Assembly (NCBI RefSeq): GCF_037038585.1 | Contig: NC_092523.1 | Location: 2,609,001-2,673,000 of the forward strand | Origin: Patagioenas fasciata | Taxonomy: Eukaryota > Chordata > Aves > Columbiformes > Columbidae | Direction: 5' to 3' | DNA: 64,000 nucleotides | In this document: positions 1-11,330 of the stretch, one piece after another | How the letters are laid out: every line of letters starts with the position of its first letter | Numbering within the stretch: position 1 is the first letter of the stretch | The notes under the pieces: generated by a model | The model's database searches: none | What the model saw: the letters and a program-made list of their open reading frames with translations, nothing else | Told to the model about the DNA's origin: nothing | Made by a program: the position numbers and the translations under genes

Positions 1-520
1 TAATACTTATTTTTTTTTGTGTGTGTGAAAAGGGAAGAAATTTACTGCACTAACACCAGCAGTGGAAGTCACACCTGACTCATATTTTGACTGGCAACTC
101 AGTCCCAAACCTGTATGAGAAATCAAGCCCTGTCTGCAAAATATGGAGCTTTATTCAGCCAAGGGACATAACCAGTCTTGTCCCCTCCAGCATGGGGGGC
201 AGAGCCATTGCTGAGCGTGCTGTTTACATACATCTGCTGCTCTTGCCAATGCTCCTAACGCAAATCCTCTTCCACATAAAACAAACCCTGTCAATGAGGA
301 ACATCTGTTAAATGAAATCCCGTCGCCCAAATGGAGATTTAATGCGTGTTTGGATACAGGGCCAGCTCCCTGCTGGGTGTAAATTGGAATTGTCCCATCG
401 GCTTTCTGCTGCTGGGTGTCAGTGGAGCCACAATGCTTTACACCGGAGAAGGACCTGGCCCTCAATTACACTTCGCCTTGGAGCTGATGGGTTTTGTATC
501 ACAGAGCTGATGGAGTGTCT
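1..520. other. Single-copy DNA, nothing recognised
   Basis: No gene, RNA or repeat is recognised. Short open frames on both strands overlap one another and show no domain, which is what chance frames look like. A short GT run near 20-27 is the only simple sequence. Confidence 0.5.
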
Positions 521-610
521 TTCATAGAAATAAAGAGTTATTAATGCTGGAAAAGACCTTAAAGATCATTGAGCCCAACTGCATCATTTACCCACTGAAG
601 TGCATCTTGG
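521..610 (-). mobile_element. Degenerate CR1 3' end fragment
   Basis: The stretch starts with TTCATAGAAATA and continues with 'ggaaaagaccttaaagatc' and 'gagcccaactgc', matching the antisense start of a CR1 3' end (usually tagaatca...ttggaaaagacc...aagatcatcgagtccaac). It is clearly more diverged than the other copies and fades out near 610. It is a 5'-truncated relic with no coding capacity. Confidence 0.6.
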
Positions 611-1715
611 GATGCTGTTGGCTCCATGGTAGGGTGGCCAAACAGGTTGTTTACACTGGAGAGGGATTTTCTGGGTTACCCCATTCCAGGTCTGAGCCCT
701 TATCTTGCTGTGCACCCATCCTATTGCACTTTTACTCCTTAACCTAACCCAGAACATCCAGATTCCTGGGAAAGGCTGAAATTTCCATCCCAGAATGGCC
801 ATTCCCTGGTGTTTGCCTCTGAAGAGGGGTCCCATTTCCAGTCACTTCTGTTCCTCCCAACTCCTATGAGCCCTTTTCCCCTCAAAACTATCACTCACGG
901 AGGCATCACTGCTTCTGGGGGATCCTGAGATAACCCCCAAAATACAGAGAAGAATAAGCTGTTTCAGAAGCCATGCAAGCTAGAGAAAGTGTCTTCCTTG
1001 TTTTTAATTTTTAAAGAATTTCTTTTGGTCTTTTCTTTTCCTTATGACTATTCTAATATGGACCCCTTGAGGAAAAACGGAATAAAGCATATGTACATTA
1101 CAGGGGCTTGTTGCACTGCCAGTGCTTATCTCGCTCAATTAACTGGAAAATTCAGAATTCACATGCAATTTCACCATTGAGGGGGAAAAAAATCTCTGCC
1201 AAGAGAGCAATGCTGGTTAATATTAGTTCTAAAATAAGGCTGGTAAACAAATAGGGAGTGCGTCTGCAAGGTGCAGGGGGGCACTTCCTAGAGAGGGGAA
1301 ATCTCCCTTTACAAATGTTTCAGCTTCCAGATTCAGAAGGATTTAAATTGAACTTGCATATGTATAAATCTCAACACTGAGATGAGATCTTTTTTTTAAG
1401 TTCTGTAACTAACACCTGATTTTCAGCATCTCAAGTCTAGATATTTTGAATATTGGTTGTGCTAAGTCCAGCCCATCTTGTTACAGCTTCTGAGCTGGAA
1501 ATGCAAACCTCCTGAATTCACAAGGTGAAGGATTTGTTTTATGGCCACTGGGGAATCACAGTGTTCATGGGTCCCAATAAATTCCCATGTTAGATGCTTT
1601 GCTTTTATCCCCAGCTCCAAGAGAGGACAGTGTGAGATCCCACATGCCCATGAGTCATTGGACTCCCCCAAAACACTGTGTTTCAACAAAACATTTCAGT
1701 AATTACACTGAATCA
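611..1715. other. Single-copy DNA, nothing recognised
   Basis: Mixed-composition sequence with short A and T runs and no recognisable gene or repeat. Open frames here are under 85 codons and unsupported. Confidence 0.45.
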
Positions 1716-1841
1716 GGATTTATTTGTTTATTTATCTATTTATTCACTTATATCTATCTATTTATCTATCTATCTCTCTATCTCTCTATCTGTATCTCAT
1801 CTATCTATCATCTATCTATCTATCTATCTACATCTCTCTGT
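1716..1841. repeat. Imperfect TATC/TATT tetranucleotide microsatellite
   Basis: About 125 bp of TATC, TATT and TCTC tetramers with interruptions, ending in several clean TATC units just before 1832. Two overlapping forward frames through it give Tyr/Leu/Ile/Ser-rich peptides that are only translations of the repeat. Confidence 0.9.
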
Positions 1842-2135
1842 TTACTTACATATTTTTGTGAGGTCAATAACCCTGCAGTCCCTGTTGAGTCACAGAGCTC
1901 GTTGCACATCACAGTGTGTAAATGAGAAATCACGGCCACCGACATCAAAGGAGTGATGTGATGGGTAGGGAGATCAGATCTACACCTTCTGGGGGATTTC
2001 CCTCTGCACAGTATCACCCCAGTTTCCCAAAGCATTACAGAAAAGGCTGTTTCTGCTGGTATATCATAAAATAAGTATGTTTTAAAACAAATAATCTTAT
2101 ATATGTATATATGCATTTATTTTTTAATGCCAAAA
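1842..2135. other. Single-copy DNA between microsatellite and GT-skewed region
   Basis: No gene or repeat is recognised. A short TA-rich run (TATATATGTATATATG) lies near 2098-2113. Confidence 0.4.
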
Positions 2136-3125
2136 TCACCCCACTCTGGCTTTAGCTGTGTACTTGCAGGTGTCTCCTAGAAGCAAGGCATAGGAGCTCA
2201 TGTTGTAACTTGGTGGAAATAGTAAGGATAGTCCAAGGAGTCCGGGGAGCAGTTCTGCTCCCTCTGGAGCAGAAAGAGGCTCAGCTAAATTGCTCTCCAA
2301 GCTCGAGTGTGTATTTATTAGGGACTTGACTCGGTTTCTTAAAGACAGCAGCCTAGTGGCATCTGGGATGTAGCAGATGCACTCCTCCCCAGCAGGAAAG
2401 CACCAGAACCTTCTAGGCTGATGGACCACTATGGTCATGGACACACCCCTTGGTTGACAGACAGGGCCTTTGACCAATGAAATGCCTTGCTTGAGAGAAG
2501 TTTCTAGATCACTACCATAAATGGCCACAGCTCAGATTCACCTGGGGTTTAAATGGGGCTGCTGGGGGTGCCTATGGCCTTGGTCTTTCTTGGAGCAGGG
2601 GGTCTGCAGTTGAAGAGAGTGGCCATCTAAGGAACGTTCTTTGGGGACTAAGAGACCTTGCTGACCTGGTAAGTGATCTGGGTACCTCTGAGAGTCCTCA
2701 CTTTGTAAGAATTGGGAAGATGTGCATTTTGAATCATCACTCCAGACTTTGGGGATCTGAGCCTGCTGAGTCTGAGTTGGTTGTGTAGTAACTGAACTCC
2801 TAACTGGTGTCAGAACATGTGTTGTATAATGTCGGAGTGTTGAATAATTTTGGATACACCCTGTTTGTAGTTGGTTTTCTGCTGAACAGTTCTGGTTAGA
2901 ATGAAGTCTGTTTGGAGTTTGTTGCCTGTTTAGGTTGATTTTCAGGGTGCCTTGGTGACAGGGATGCCCAGAGGTGTCTGAGATGCAGGCGGTCTGCATG
3001 GAGTGGGTTTAGGGGGGTTTGTGTGAGGGTTGTAGGCCATGGAAGACTTGCACCTTTGTAGCATGGTGACCCTATGGATAACCTATGGCATCTTTTGTGC
3101 TGTATGTTGCATTTAGACAACAGAA
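2136..3125 (+). other. GT-skewed tract, possible old LTR/retroviral leader relic
   Basis: From about 2560 to 3060 the plus strand is strongly enriched in G and T and poor in A and C, so the minus strand stays open for 153 codons with a Gln/Thr/Pro/His-rich, domain-free peptide. Upstream, within about 100 bp, are a CCAAT motif near 2473, a TATA-like CATAAATGG near 2516 and TTTAAATG near 2549, and a donor-like CTGGTAAGTG lies near 2666. That order (promoter motifs, donor, GT-rich untranslated leader) resembles the 5' end of some endogenous retroviruses. I could not identify LTR boundaries, a convincing primer-binding site, a target duplication or gag/pol homology. It may equally be unrelated skewed DNA. 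Confidence 0.22.
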
Positions 3126-6100
3126 TCGAGCACCCAGCTCACACCAAAATGCTGATGTTCAGGTTTCTGGATATGCATGCGGAGCATCCCTATCCAACAT
3201 GTGTTGTGTTAGCAAGTGCGGTGGTGCTGAGATCACAGAGCGACGAGAGGACTCGGCAGGGAAATCTCACTGCGTTCTGGCATTTCCACCCAGTGCTTTT
3301 ATTCAGATGAATGGGGGAAGACACCAAAGGACTGCAGGGCTCCAATGTGTAACAACCATAAGGGACCTTTTTGCATCAGGGAGCAGCTGTGTGCAGCAGC
3401 TGTGTGGTGACAAAAGGCTATTTGAGTTCATAACTGTTCCCATCTAAATGCAAATGCTGTCATGTTCATGGGCTGGCGAGGAGGGGATGAATCCTCCCTG
3501 GCTCAGTGCTTGGAGCATCCTGAATCCCTGGTCCTTCCACGCAGCCAGCCCGGGTAGATCCAGAATGTGATTATACAGCTGTTCACCACATCATATTCTC
3601 CATCGTTTGTCTTCTCATTTGTCCTCCTGTTTGGGGAGCTTTCTCTAACTCCAGAACTGAGAGACTCAGCTGGGGGAAAATGTCAAGGGGGAATTTTGGC
3701 ACTTATTCCCATGCCGTAGGTGATTTGAGTCGTTGAGTCTGGCCCCATCACTGCCCCACATAACGGCTTGGCTGAGAGTGGGACCAGGTGGTCACACATG
3801 GCACAGCCCATGCAAGGATTGCAACATCAATAACAGAACTGAGGTTGAGAGGGATATACAGCCTGAAAAGATTTCAGCATGCTTTGAGAAGATGAGAAAA
3901 GTGACCGAATGGCTTCAGCGTTGATTTAAGACCTTATAAAGGCTGAGAATTTAAGTGGGGAAAAAACGCTCTGTAAAATATAGTTTCAGCAAGTCACCCA
4001 CAACATCCATTAAGCAGTTTCAGTACGGTGAGCTCAGAGCCAGACATGGCTCAGAAAAAGGGTCTTTCCAGTGGGAAGTGTTTGAATTTCCTTTGGCTTG
4101 CCCATCCCTGGAGGTGGAGCAGGGGTTGCTCAGTCCTGGGACAGAAACTCCATTTGAAGCCTGGGTGAGAGCATGAACTTGGCAGCTGTGGGCTTTGCCC
4201 TGTTGTTTTCCATGGCTGCAAGTATAACATATGCTGCCAAATTAATCTTCAGCTCCTTCTCTACCCAGCCTTGTCCTGGTTGTTCTGGCTCTGTCCACTC
4301 AGCTGGTGGTCTGTGGGCCATCAGTCTCATTGTCCTTGAGGAACTAGAGCAGATGAGTATAATTGTATGAGGTCATTGTTCTCAGAAAGAAATGTTGCTT
4401 GCTTTGGTCCCAGAGGCTCACCTACACGTGTTCTTGGTTGCCTAGCTGTGTTCCAGGGCTGCCAACAGCCTTGGCCCCTGACTTAACCATCCTTTTGGCG
4501 TTTTGCTTCCTTGCCAGGGTATCAAATGCCCAGGTGACATCGTTGACCTCCATGTGCAAGGTCTCCTTGGCAAACACAAAAGCCAAAAATGGCACGAGAG
4601 CTTTGTGGGAGCTTGCTTTGTTGGTTTATATAATAGGTGTCTCGTGTTTGAGCTGAGATGTAACTCTTTACACAACCTCTTTTCCCAGCTCAGCCTTTCA
4701 ATCATTCCCCTCTCCGCCACAGTTTGGTAAGGAAGATTTGAATTATTTCCCTGCAAACAAGGAGACAAAGATAAGACAATCGAGTATTTGTCTTGGTAAG
4801 CACATGTTACCTCAGCAGGAAAATTAGCCTTGCAGACAGGACACAGAACTACTCTAATAATCCATCGCTAATTCATCAGCATGGTTTTGCCTACATAGAC
4901 ATAATCAGCAGACTCTAGAAAGGAGTTTATTAGTCACTCAGTACCAGTGATTATATTTATCTTCTGAGCACACATGCACAAAGTTGCTTTTTAATAGGAC
5001 TCTTCCAGGCCTTGCTGATAGTGGATGAATATGAGGAAAGATGATGCTGGCACAAAGATGTGACCAGGTTTAGTGAGGTGGGGTCAGGTTGATGGAAACA
5101 TACGTCAGATGTTTTTTGCAGGGCATTGTTTGGCTCTGGGGTCTGCAGGTCTGAGAGAGTGATGTGATGTGGGGACCAGTTGGGTCCATCATTCTGCTGA
5201 TAACAACCTTCCTTGACCATTGCTCCACCAACCTTTGGCTGGATTATCATGGGCCACCAGGATGAAGCATGGATGTCACCAAGACAGCCCTCGCCTCTGG
5301 GTTCCTTTAGTCGAGTATCTGCTCTGCATGATTATGGACCTCCAGCACTGATCCTCCTCAGGGATCCTGTGGGCCAGGTTTGCTTCAGCTGAGACATGTA
5401 ATGGGACTAAAAGGGTTTTGTGAATCATCTCCCGTGGTGACTGGGTTGTCAAATCCCAACTGTCTCTGTCAGTTAACCCAGCAGTCCAGCACTGGCCTTA
5501 CAGAATAGGGTGTCTGAGGTTATAAAATGCGTGCAAGAAGAGAGAAGCTTGGGAGAAATAATCTAATTATATAAAAGCTATAGATGAGGGGTATCTCAGG
5601 GGAAAAAAAATGCCTTGGAAGTCTCAGCTGATGTAATAAGTGTGGTTCTATCCATGCTCCAAGAGTAACATCTATTAGCAGAGCTGAGGAGCTGGCCCAT
5701 GACCTCTACTTTTCAGTATCTGTGTCGTCATTATTTGCTTTCGCTTGTCTCTGACATGGATGGTCCTTTGGAGATGGCTGACAACAGAAGGAGTGGACCA
5801 CGTGGGGAACAGGAGAATGTGATGCATGTGCGGGTGGGAAATGTCAGTGTCAAAGTTAACTTGCAAAAACATGAAAAGTTCTAGCAACACAGCAGTCAGG
5901 AGTGGGCTGCAAGGCTGGGACAACCTCATCTGTGGGCTTGTTGGGGCCGGGGCGGCAGAGAAATGGTCAGAGCTGAGTATAGTTGAGTCCTTTCAGGGCT
6001 GACTCCTATTCTGAGGACGGAGAGGATGAGACAGTGCCATCAAGGAAGAAGATACATGTGGAAGAATCCCCTTTGAGAACAGGCACAATCTTTTAGCCAT

Positions 6101-8704
6101 CTGGAGCAGCTCATTTTTGCAGCCCAGACTGATTTCGAAGTCCTGTCACAATCCAGAACATATCTAGCCATATGTAAGTGCTGGAGAGAAAGAGGAGGTG
6201 GATCTCCCCATCCTTGTCCTCTTTATCTGCTTTCTCCCTTGATACTGTGTCTGGCTCGTGGTCAAGGTGCCAGATGGACCTGTGCAGTGGCTGAGGTCTT
6301 CTGGATGGTGGACCTGGGCTCATCATTCCTGTTTCTAGCTCAGAGCACGGAAGGATTAGGTTTGTCACTGTCTGCAGCCAGGCTTAGAGGCATAACCACA
6401 TCTGGAGAGGGCCTTAGCTGGGATACTGGTTCAGCCCACGGTGTAACTGATGGGTCCTGGAGACATCACAGCTTGAAAAACATCAGCTCCCAATCCCTAT
6501 TTTTGTCACTGTTCCCCCGCAGTCATGGTTTGTACAAGGGACAATATAGTCAAGGGAATTCCCAGCAAAGTCAAGCGTAGATATGATCGTTTTGGGTGAG
6601 ATTCTTGCCTCCCCTAAACCTTTGTTGGCCTGAAAGACTTCATGGGTGTACTCTGCTCGGACACCAGATCGACAGAAGAGTCTGTTCTTGAAACTGAAAG
6701 TCCCATCCTTACCCAAGTATAATACAGAGAGCCTTGCTCTAAATTTAACTCATGGATGCTTTTTAATGCAAAAAGGCTCATGGATCCTTTTTACAAGCAG
6801 CATGAGCACACACACACACACAAAAGTAACATTAAAAAAATCCACTCTAAAACAAAGCAAAACATAACTGTGCAAATAAATACCCTTTGCAATCTGCATG
6901 CTTTATGGTTTGGGAAACATTCTGAATATATAATCCGAGCAGTTATATTGCCAAGGAAATGTCACATAAAAAGAGAAGAATCATAGCTTAGATCAGGGAG
7001 ATAAAAAAGGACAACACAATCTAATCAGATGTGACAGATGCAGCCCAATTCAACATAACGACCAGAGCCAATGGGGATTTGCTTGCAGAATACACCCCTT
7101 GCTCCCTCCCAGCCTCCTCCTCGTGTTCCAATATTCATACCTGTGTTCATTTGAAGGGAAAATAAATTACTTTTAGAAAGCTCTCTGGAGGTTTCCCAAG
7201 TGTTGATGAGAAGGTAGATCACAGTGATCTGGTGGGGGCTGGGGATGGTCTTCCGAAAATGGGCACCTGGATTTTGCCTTTTATTGGCATAAAAAGCAAG
7301 CAGGGTTGGAGAACTACTGGTCTGCTTGGGACTGCTCCTGGGGTCATGGCAAGGAGGCAGGACATGACAAACCACAGCGCTGCCAGAATTCATCAGGACC
7401 ATGTCCAAATCAATGATAATCACTATGAGGACCACCAGCCCTTCTTGCTTGTGTGACTGGGGACAGCCTATGAGTTGAGCAGTGGCTCACACCATCCATG
7501 GGATGATGCGAAAACCATTTCCAGGCCTTGAGGATTAATTTATCTTGCCTAATCTTAACCATCTGCACAGGGATCTGATGCAGGATGGCTCTTTAGACTC
7601 CAGAGCTGGGCAATAGAGTGACTGGCACCTCTGATAGGTGATTTATTTGTCCTTAGACAAGTCCTGGCCTTAGACCAGCTCAGTGAAAACCATTCTGGAT
7701 GGGAACTCTACCCTCTGCAACCAGTTATTCTACCCACTGCAGGTGGTTTGCTGGAGGTCGCCGGTTCTTAATTACTTTAGAAATTGTGTCAGCACCTTTT
7801 TTTCTGAGTTTGGTGTTGGTCCTCTGGAAAGCACAAGGATATTTGGGAAAGGCCCTGGAAAGATGGTCTTTCCACCACCTAATGTTCCTCATACAGATTG
7901 CAAGGTGAGGAGAACTACTTGCCTTCTTCTCTTTGGATTCCCAAGCTGGCACTGCCCAGTACTGAATTTGCCATTCTTCGTGGGGACCAGCGAAGGGTTA
8001 CAAGCTTTTCCCCAGAAGGGAGAAAGGCTGAACATGTGCAGAGCCAACCACCAGCCCAGGAACAAGGGGATGTGCTCAGGGCATCTCCATCCTGCAAAAG
8101 AAAAGGTGGAACCCCATGGAGCTGCTGCAACTTCTTGCCCAGAAGGTACTTCTACCACTCCATCCCTCCTTGGGTTTTTCAGTGGATGTAGAAACTGCAC
8201 TGCTGCTCATGTGGAGACTTTGGAGGTTTCTTGTTAGGTGAGGAAGACATTGTCCATCTCCTGTTTAATGGGATGAATGTAGATTTTGGTGACAAGAACA
8301 AAGCCCACATAGGGCTGGTTTTAAAGCCTTTTCCAGCAATGGACAATCCAGGACAGCCCTTGATAAGTTGTTGCACTTTTGTTTACCCTTCCTAGTAAAA
8401 GAACAACTGGCTGTAATTTCTTGTTTGATTTAGTCCTGCTTTAACATCTGCCGTCAGGATCATGTTATCTGTTTGTCTGACGGACTGACAAGTGACGCCA
8501 GATTCCTGCACTTAATGAGAGGTCTCACAGACTGTGCTCCAGCCACCCCTTGGCCTTCCTCTTTCACAACAAACAACTTGAACTCCTGGGTCCTCTCTGG
8601 TTAACTCAGGCTTCTAAATCATCTGTCTTTGCTCTTGCTTTCAATGTAAATATCAGAAAAAGACGCTGTGTCCCAGTCACAGTGGCCCTACTGCTACATA
8701 CAGA
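3126..8704. other. 5.6 kb without recognised gene or CR1
   Basis: This long stretch holds many short overlapping frames on both strands but none with a recognisable domain. The longest, a 184-codon forward frame at 7683-8237, overlaps frames of 69-103 codons in other phases, as chance open frames do. The only simple repeat is (CA)8 at 6807-6822. I see no CR1 end and no RNA gene. The GC-rich, TGG/CCA-rich texture of 4950-5460 and 6100-6600 could hide decayed transposon sequence, but I could not assign any. Confidence 0.4.
6807..6822. repeat. Short (CA)8 microsatellite
   Basis: Eight uninterrupted CA units followed by AAAAG. Too short to be notable beyond possible length polymorphism. Confidence 0.85.
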
Positions 8705-9105
8705 CATAGAATCATAGAATTATTTTGGCTGGAAAAGACACTCAAGATCATCAAGTCCGAGTGTTAACCCACCCCTGGCACTGCCCAGTGTCCTGAGACC
8801 CTCAGGTCCGTCTGTCCAACCCTCCAGGGATGGTGACTCCAGCACTGCCCTGGGCAGCCTGTTCCAATGCCCCACAGCCCTTTGGGGAAGAAATTGTTCC
8901 CCACATCCAACCTCAACCTCCCCTGGCGCAACTTGAGGCCGTTTCCTCTGCTCCTGGCGCTTGTTCCTGGGGAGCAGAGCCCGACCCCCCTGGCTCCAAG
9001 CTCCTTTCAGGCAGTTCAGAGATCAGAAGGTCTCCCCTCAGCTCCTGTTCTCCAGCTGAACCCCCCAGGTCCCTCAGCTGCTCCTCATCAGACTTGTGCT
9101 CCAGG
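8705..9105 (-). mobile_element. CR1 retrotransposon fragment, group 1
   Basis: The 3' end lies at the left, starting with two tail octamers (CATAGAATCATAGAAT) and then the group 1 head. About 400 bp of CR1 3' sequence follows and stops abruptly near 9105 where non-repeat sequence begins, as expected of 5' truncation. The block from the 'ccagggatggtgactcc' motif to 'ccccccaggtccctca' differs by one base from the copy at 55834-56200. It cannot encode reverse transcriptase. Two overlapping forward frames (122 and 192 codons) run antisense over it and are not genes. Confidence 0.93.
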
Positions 9106-10869
9106 CTTTGGTATTTGGACCTCTGCTTACAAAATCCATGGCTTATGCAGCCAAAACCAACACCATCTTCATTGTCACACCGTGAGCCTTTATACTGATC
9201 AAACAGTGTTAACACGCTCATGGATTGCATGTGTCCTTCTCACCTTATCATCTAGGCTGCCTTTAATCAGCAATATATTCTTCCAGGGTCTTGTTTTGTC
9301 TGTAGACTTCATGGATGAGGCCTGGGGGTTTCCCTGTGGGTCACTGATGGGTACGAAGGGAGCTCACCAATCCCTTGGGCACCGCACCTTCCTCGCAAAT
9401 GTTTCCCATCTGCTGGCACAAGCTGAGGTCAGTCAAGGGCTTTGAATCCCTGTAACTTGTGCCGTCTTCATTTTAGATCATCCTTCCTGTCCATCAAGGG
9501 GCTGTGGGGTAGAAAATCTGATATCTTGCAGGAATACGTTAAATAAGCAGCATTGGTTTTAATAACCACAGTGGTAATCAAGTCTTCCCAAGCCCTGTCC
9601 TACCTCTCCTGTACATATGCAGAAATCCGCATCTCTGTCACCTGGTTTTTATTTGGTTGCAGGCTGCCTTAACACCCAGACTTCTGCATGCAGTTACTGA
9701 AACAGTGTAATCTGGAGCAAAGCAACTCTCATACACAGGGCTGCCTCTCCAGTCCCACCTCCATTGCCTCCTCCTCTTTCTCCCTCATGTGTCAGCCCAG
9801 CTGCAGGCTCTACCAGACCACCGTAAAGTGTTTGACAGGTCGTGCTGTCAACGTTTGCAGCTTTTCCTGCCTTGAGTTATCCCCTCTTGCCCTCCAAAGG
9901 TTGGCAACCCCCCTCCGATAAGCAATCTGCAGCACCGAGCATCCCCTGCTGCACAGCAGCACTGTGCCAGTGTGGAGATGTGATGGGAAGGTATTGAGAT
10001 ACGCCTTATTTGACCTGATGCTGTGAAATGCAGTCCCCTGTCATTGCATGTCTATTCCTAGTTTCTGCCAGGAGGATTATGGTGAACTCCCCAGCACCAA
10101 GGAGCTTGGAGTGGTCATCAGCCTCCAAACAAGTGCCAGGGTCCCTCTGATTTTCTGCAGCCCTGTGTCCATCCATCCTTGGCACATGGGATGAGCAGCC
10201 CACCCGACCATCTGGGCACCACATTACTCCTAATTTCCTTTAGAACTGTAATTAAAAATGGTATAAAAATACAAATGCATGAGTAAAACATGGCCTATGG
10301 GAGAAAGCACTGAGTGTGTTTGTCCCACTTGGCCAGGTAATAACCCAAGGGCAGGTATGGATGCTTTCAGTCACATGAAAAGGGGGGAAGGTACTGGGGC
10401 AATATACGAAGGTTGTGTGTTTTAACTGGAACAGTAGGTTCTCCAAATTGTGTCAAACTTATTTGCACACAATAATGAGAAAAAGGTCACCCACAGAAAA
10501 AATACAGCAAACCCTTCTGGTAAAGGGGCTGTGTGTGCAAATACAATATAAGAAATGGCTTTCTGCTTCTTTCTGGCCCTGCACAACTTTGCAACCAGCT
10601 GAGATGTCCCTGTGCAACATGCAAAAGCAAAACACTAAAAGGAGATCCATCCCCCTCTGCAGCTCCTGTCACCTCCAGTGGCACAGTGGGATGGACACAA
10701 CCTGGAAAGAGGTTTGTCGAAGTCAGAAAAACATGTAATAAAGAGTTTTATTGAGCAAGTGGCATCCCTGGACATGCCCAAAACTCTACCTGTTTTGGCT
10801 GAGAAGCAAGTCTGGGCAGGACGGAGCAGCAGAGTCTGCCTGTGTTTGCACAGAGCATCCATCAACGAT

Positions 10870-11330
10870 CTGGAGAGATAGAAACTATCATTATTGGTTA
10901 AAAAAAATCTCATATTACCAAAAAGCATGGAAGCAGGGGAGGGAAATCGCACTAGGGAAGGCTGCAGATTCAAACGTAGCATCTTCTCGTCCTGCAAAAG
11001 GACCAGACCTCAGGTAAAACCCCTACCTCTAAAGCTTTGTAACAGTCTTTCAGATAGCAATACCCTTTATCACAAATATTGCGGCGTTTGATGCGTTTCT
11101 AAAGCTCCAGTGCCAAGCCTTATGTTATTATGCTCTTTTATACTTCTCTCTTTGAAACAAGTTTGTAAAAACTCTTGTGATTACGGAGGAAAGCGGGAAA
11201 GTGAGACCTCAAACCGCTTAAACATGAGCAGGCTGACAAAGAACGCACGCTCTCGGGTCTTGCTAAAAAAGGTTTAACCCAAAGCCGGTGATTTGGGGGA
11301 GGAGAGCGGGTCAGATTTCTGCGTTTCGTT
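10870..11330. promoter_or_regulatory. Candidate noncoding element with local CpG cluster
   Basis: About ten CpG dinucleotides fall between 11184 and 11328 in a window that is otherwise CpG-poor. Upstream are TATTGGTTAA-type and TATTATGCTC A/T-rich words. No open frame with a recognisable product spans it. CpG retention could reflect selection, low methylation or chance. There is no TATA-initiator arrangement I can defend. Confidence 0.22.

Noticed and set aside
2538..2999. 153-codon Gln/Thr/Pro/His-rich minus-strand frame
   Set aside because: Explained by the GT skew of the plus strand, which lowers stop frequency on the minus strand. No domain or homology recognised.
7683..8237. 184-codon open frame starting at ATG
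   Set aside because: No recognisable domain, strongly overlapped by frames in other phases, and of a length expected by chance in 64 kb read six ways.
8830..9445. A recurring predicted peptide beginning MVTPALPWAACSNAPQPFG, and its out-of-phase partner MPHSPLGKKLFPTSNLNL, found near 8.8, 15.0, 18.9 (minus strand), 24.1, 34.2, 45.6 and 56.0 kb, which looks like a protein family
   Set aside because: Every instance is the antisense translation of the same group 1 CR1 3' region. Conservation of the peptide only reflects similarity of the transposon copies.
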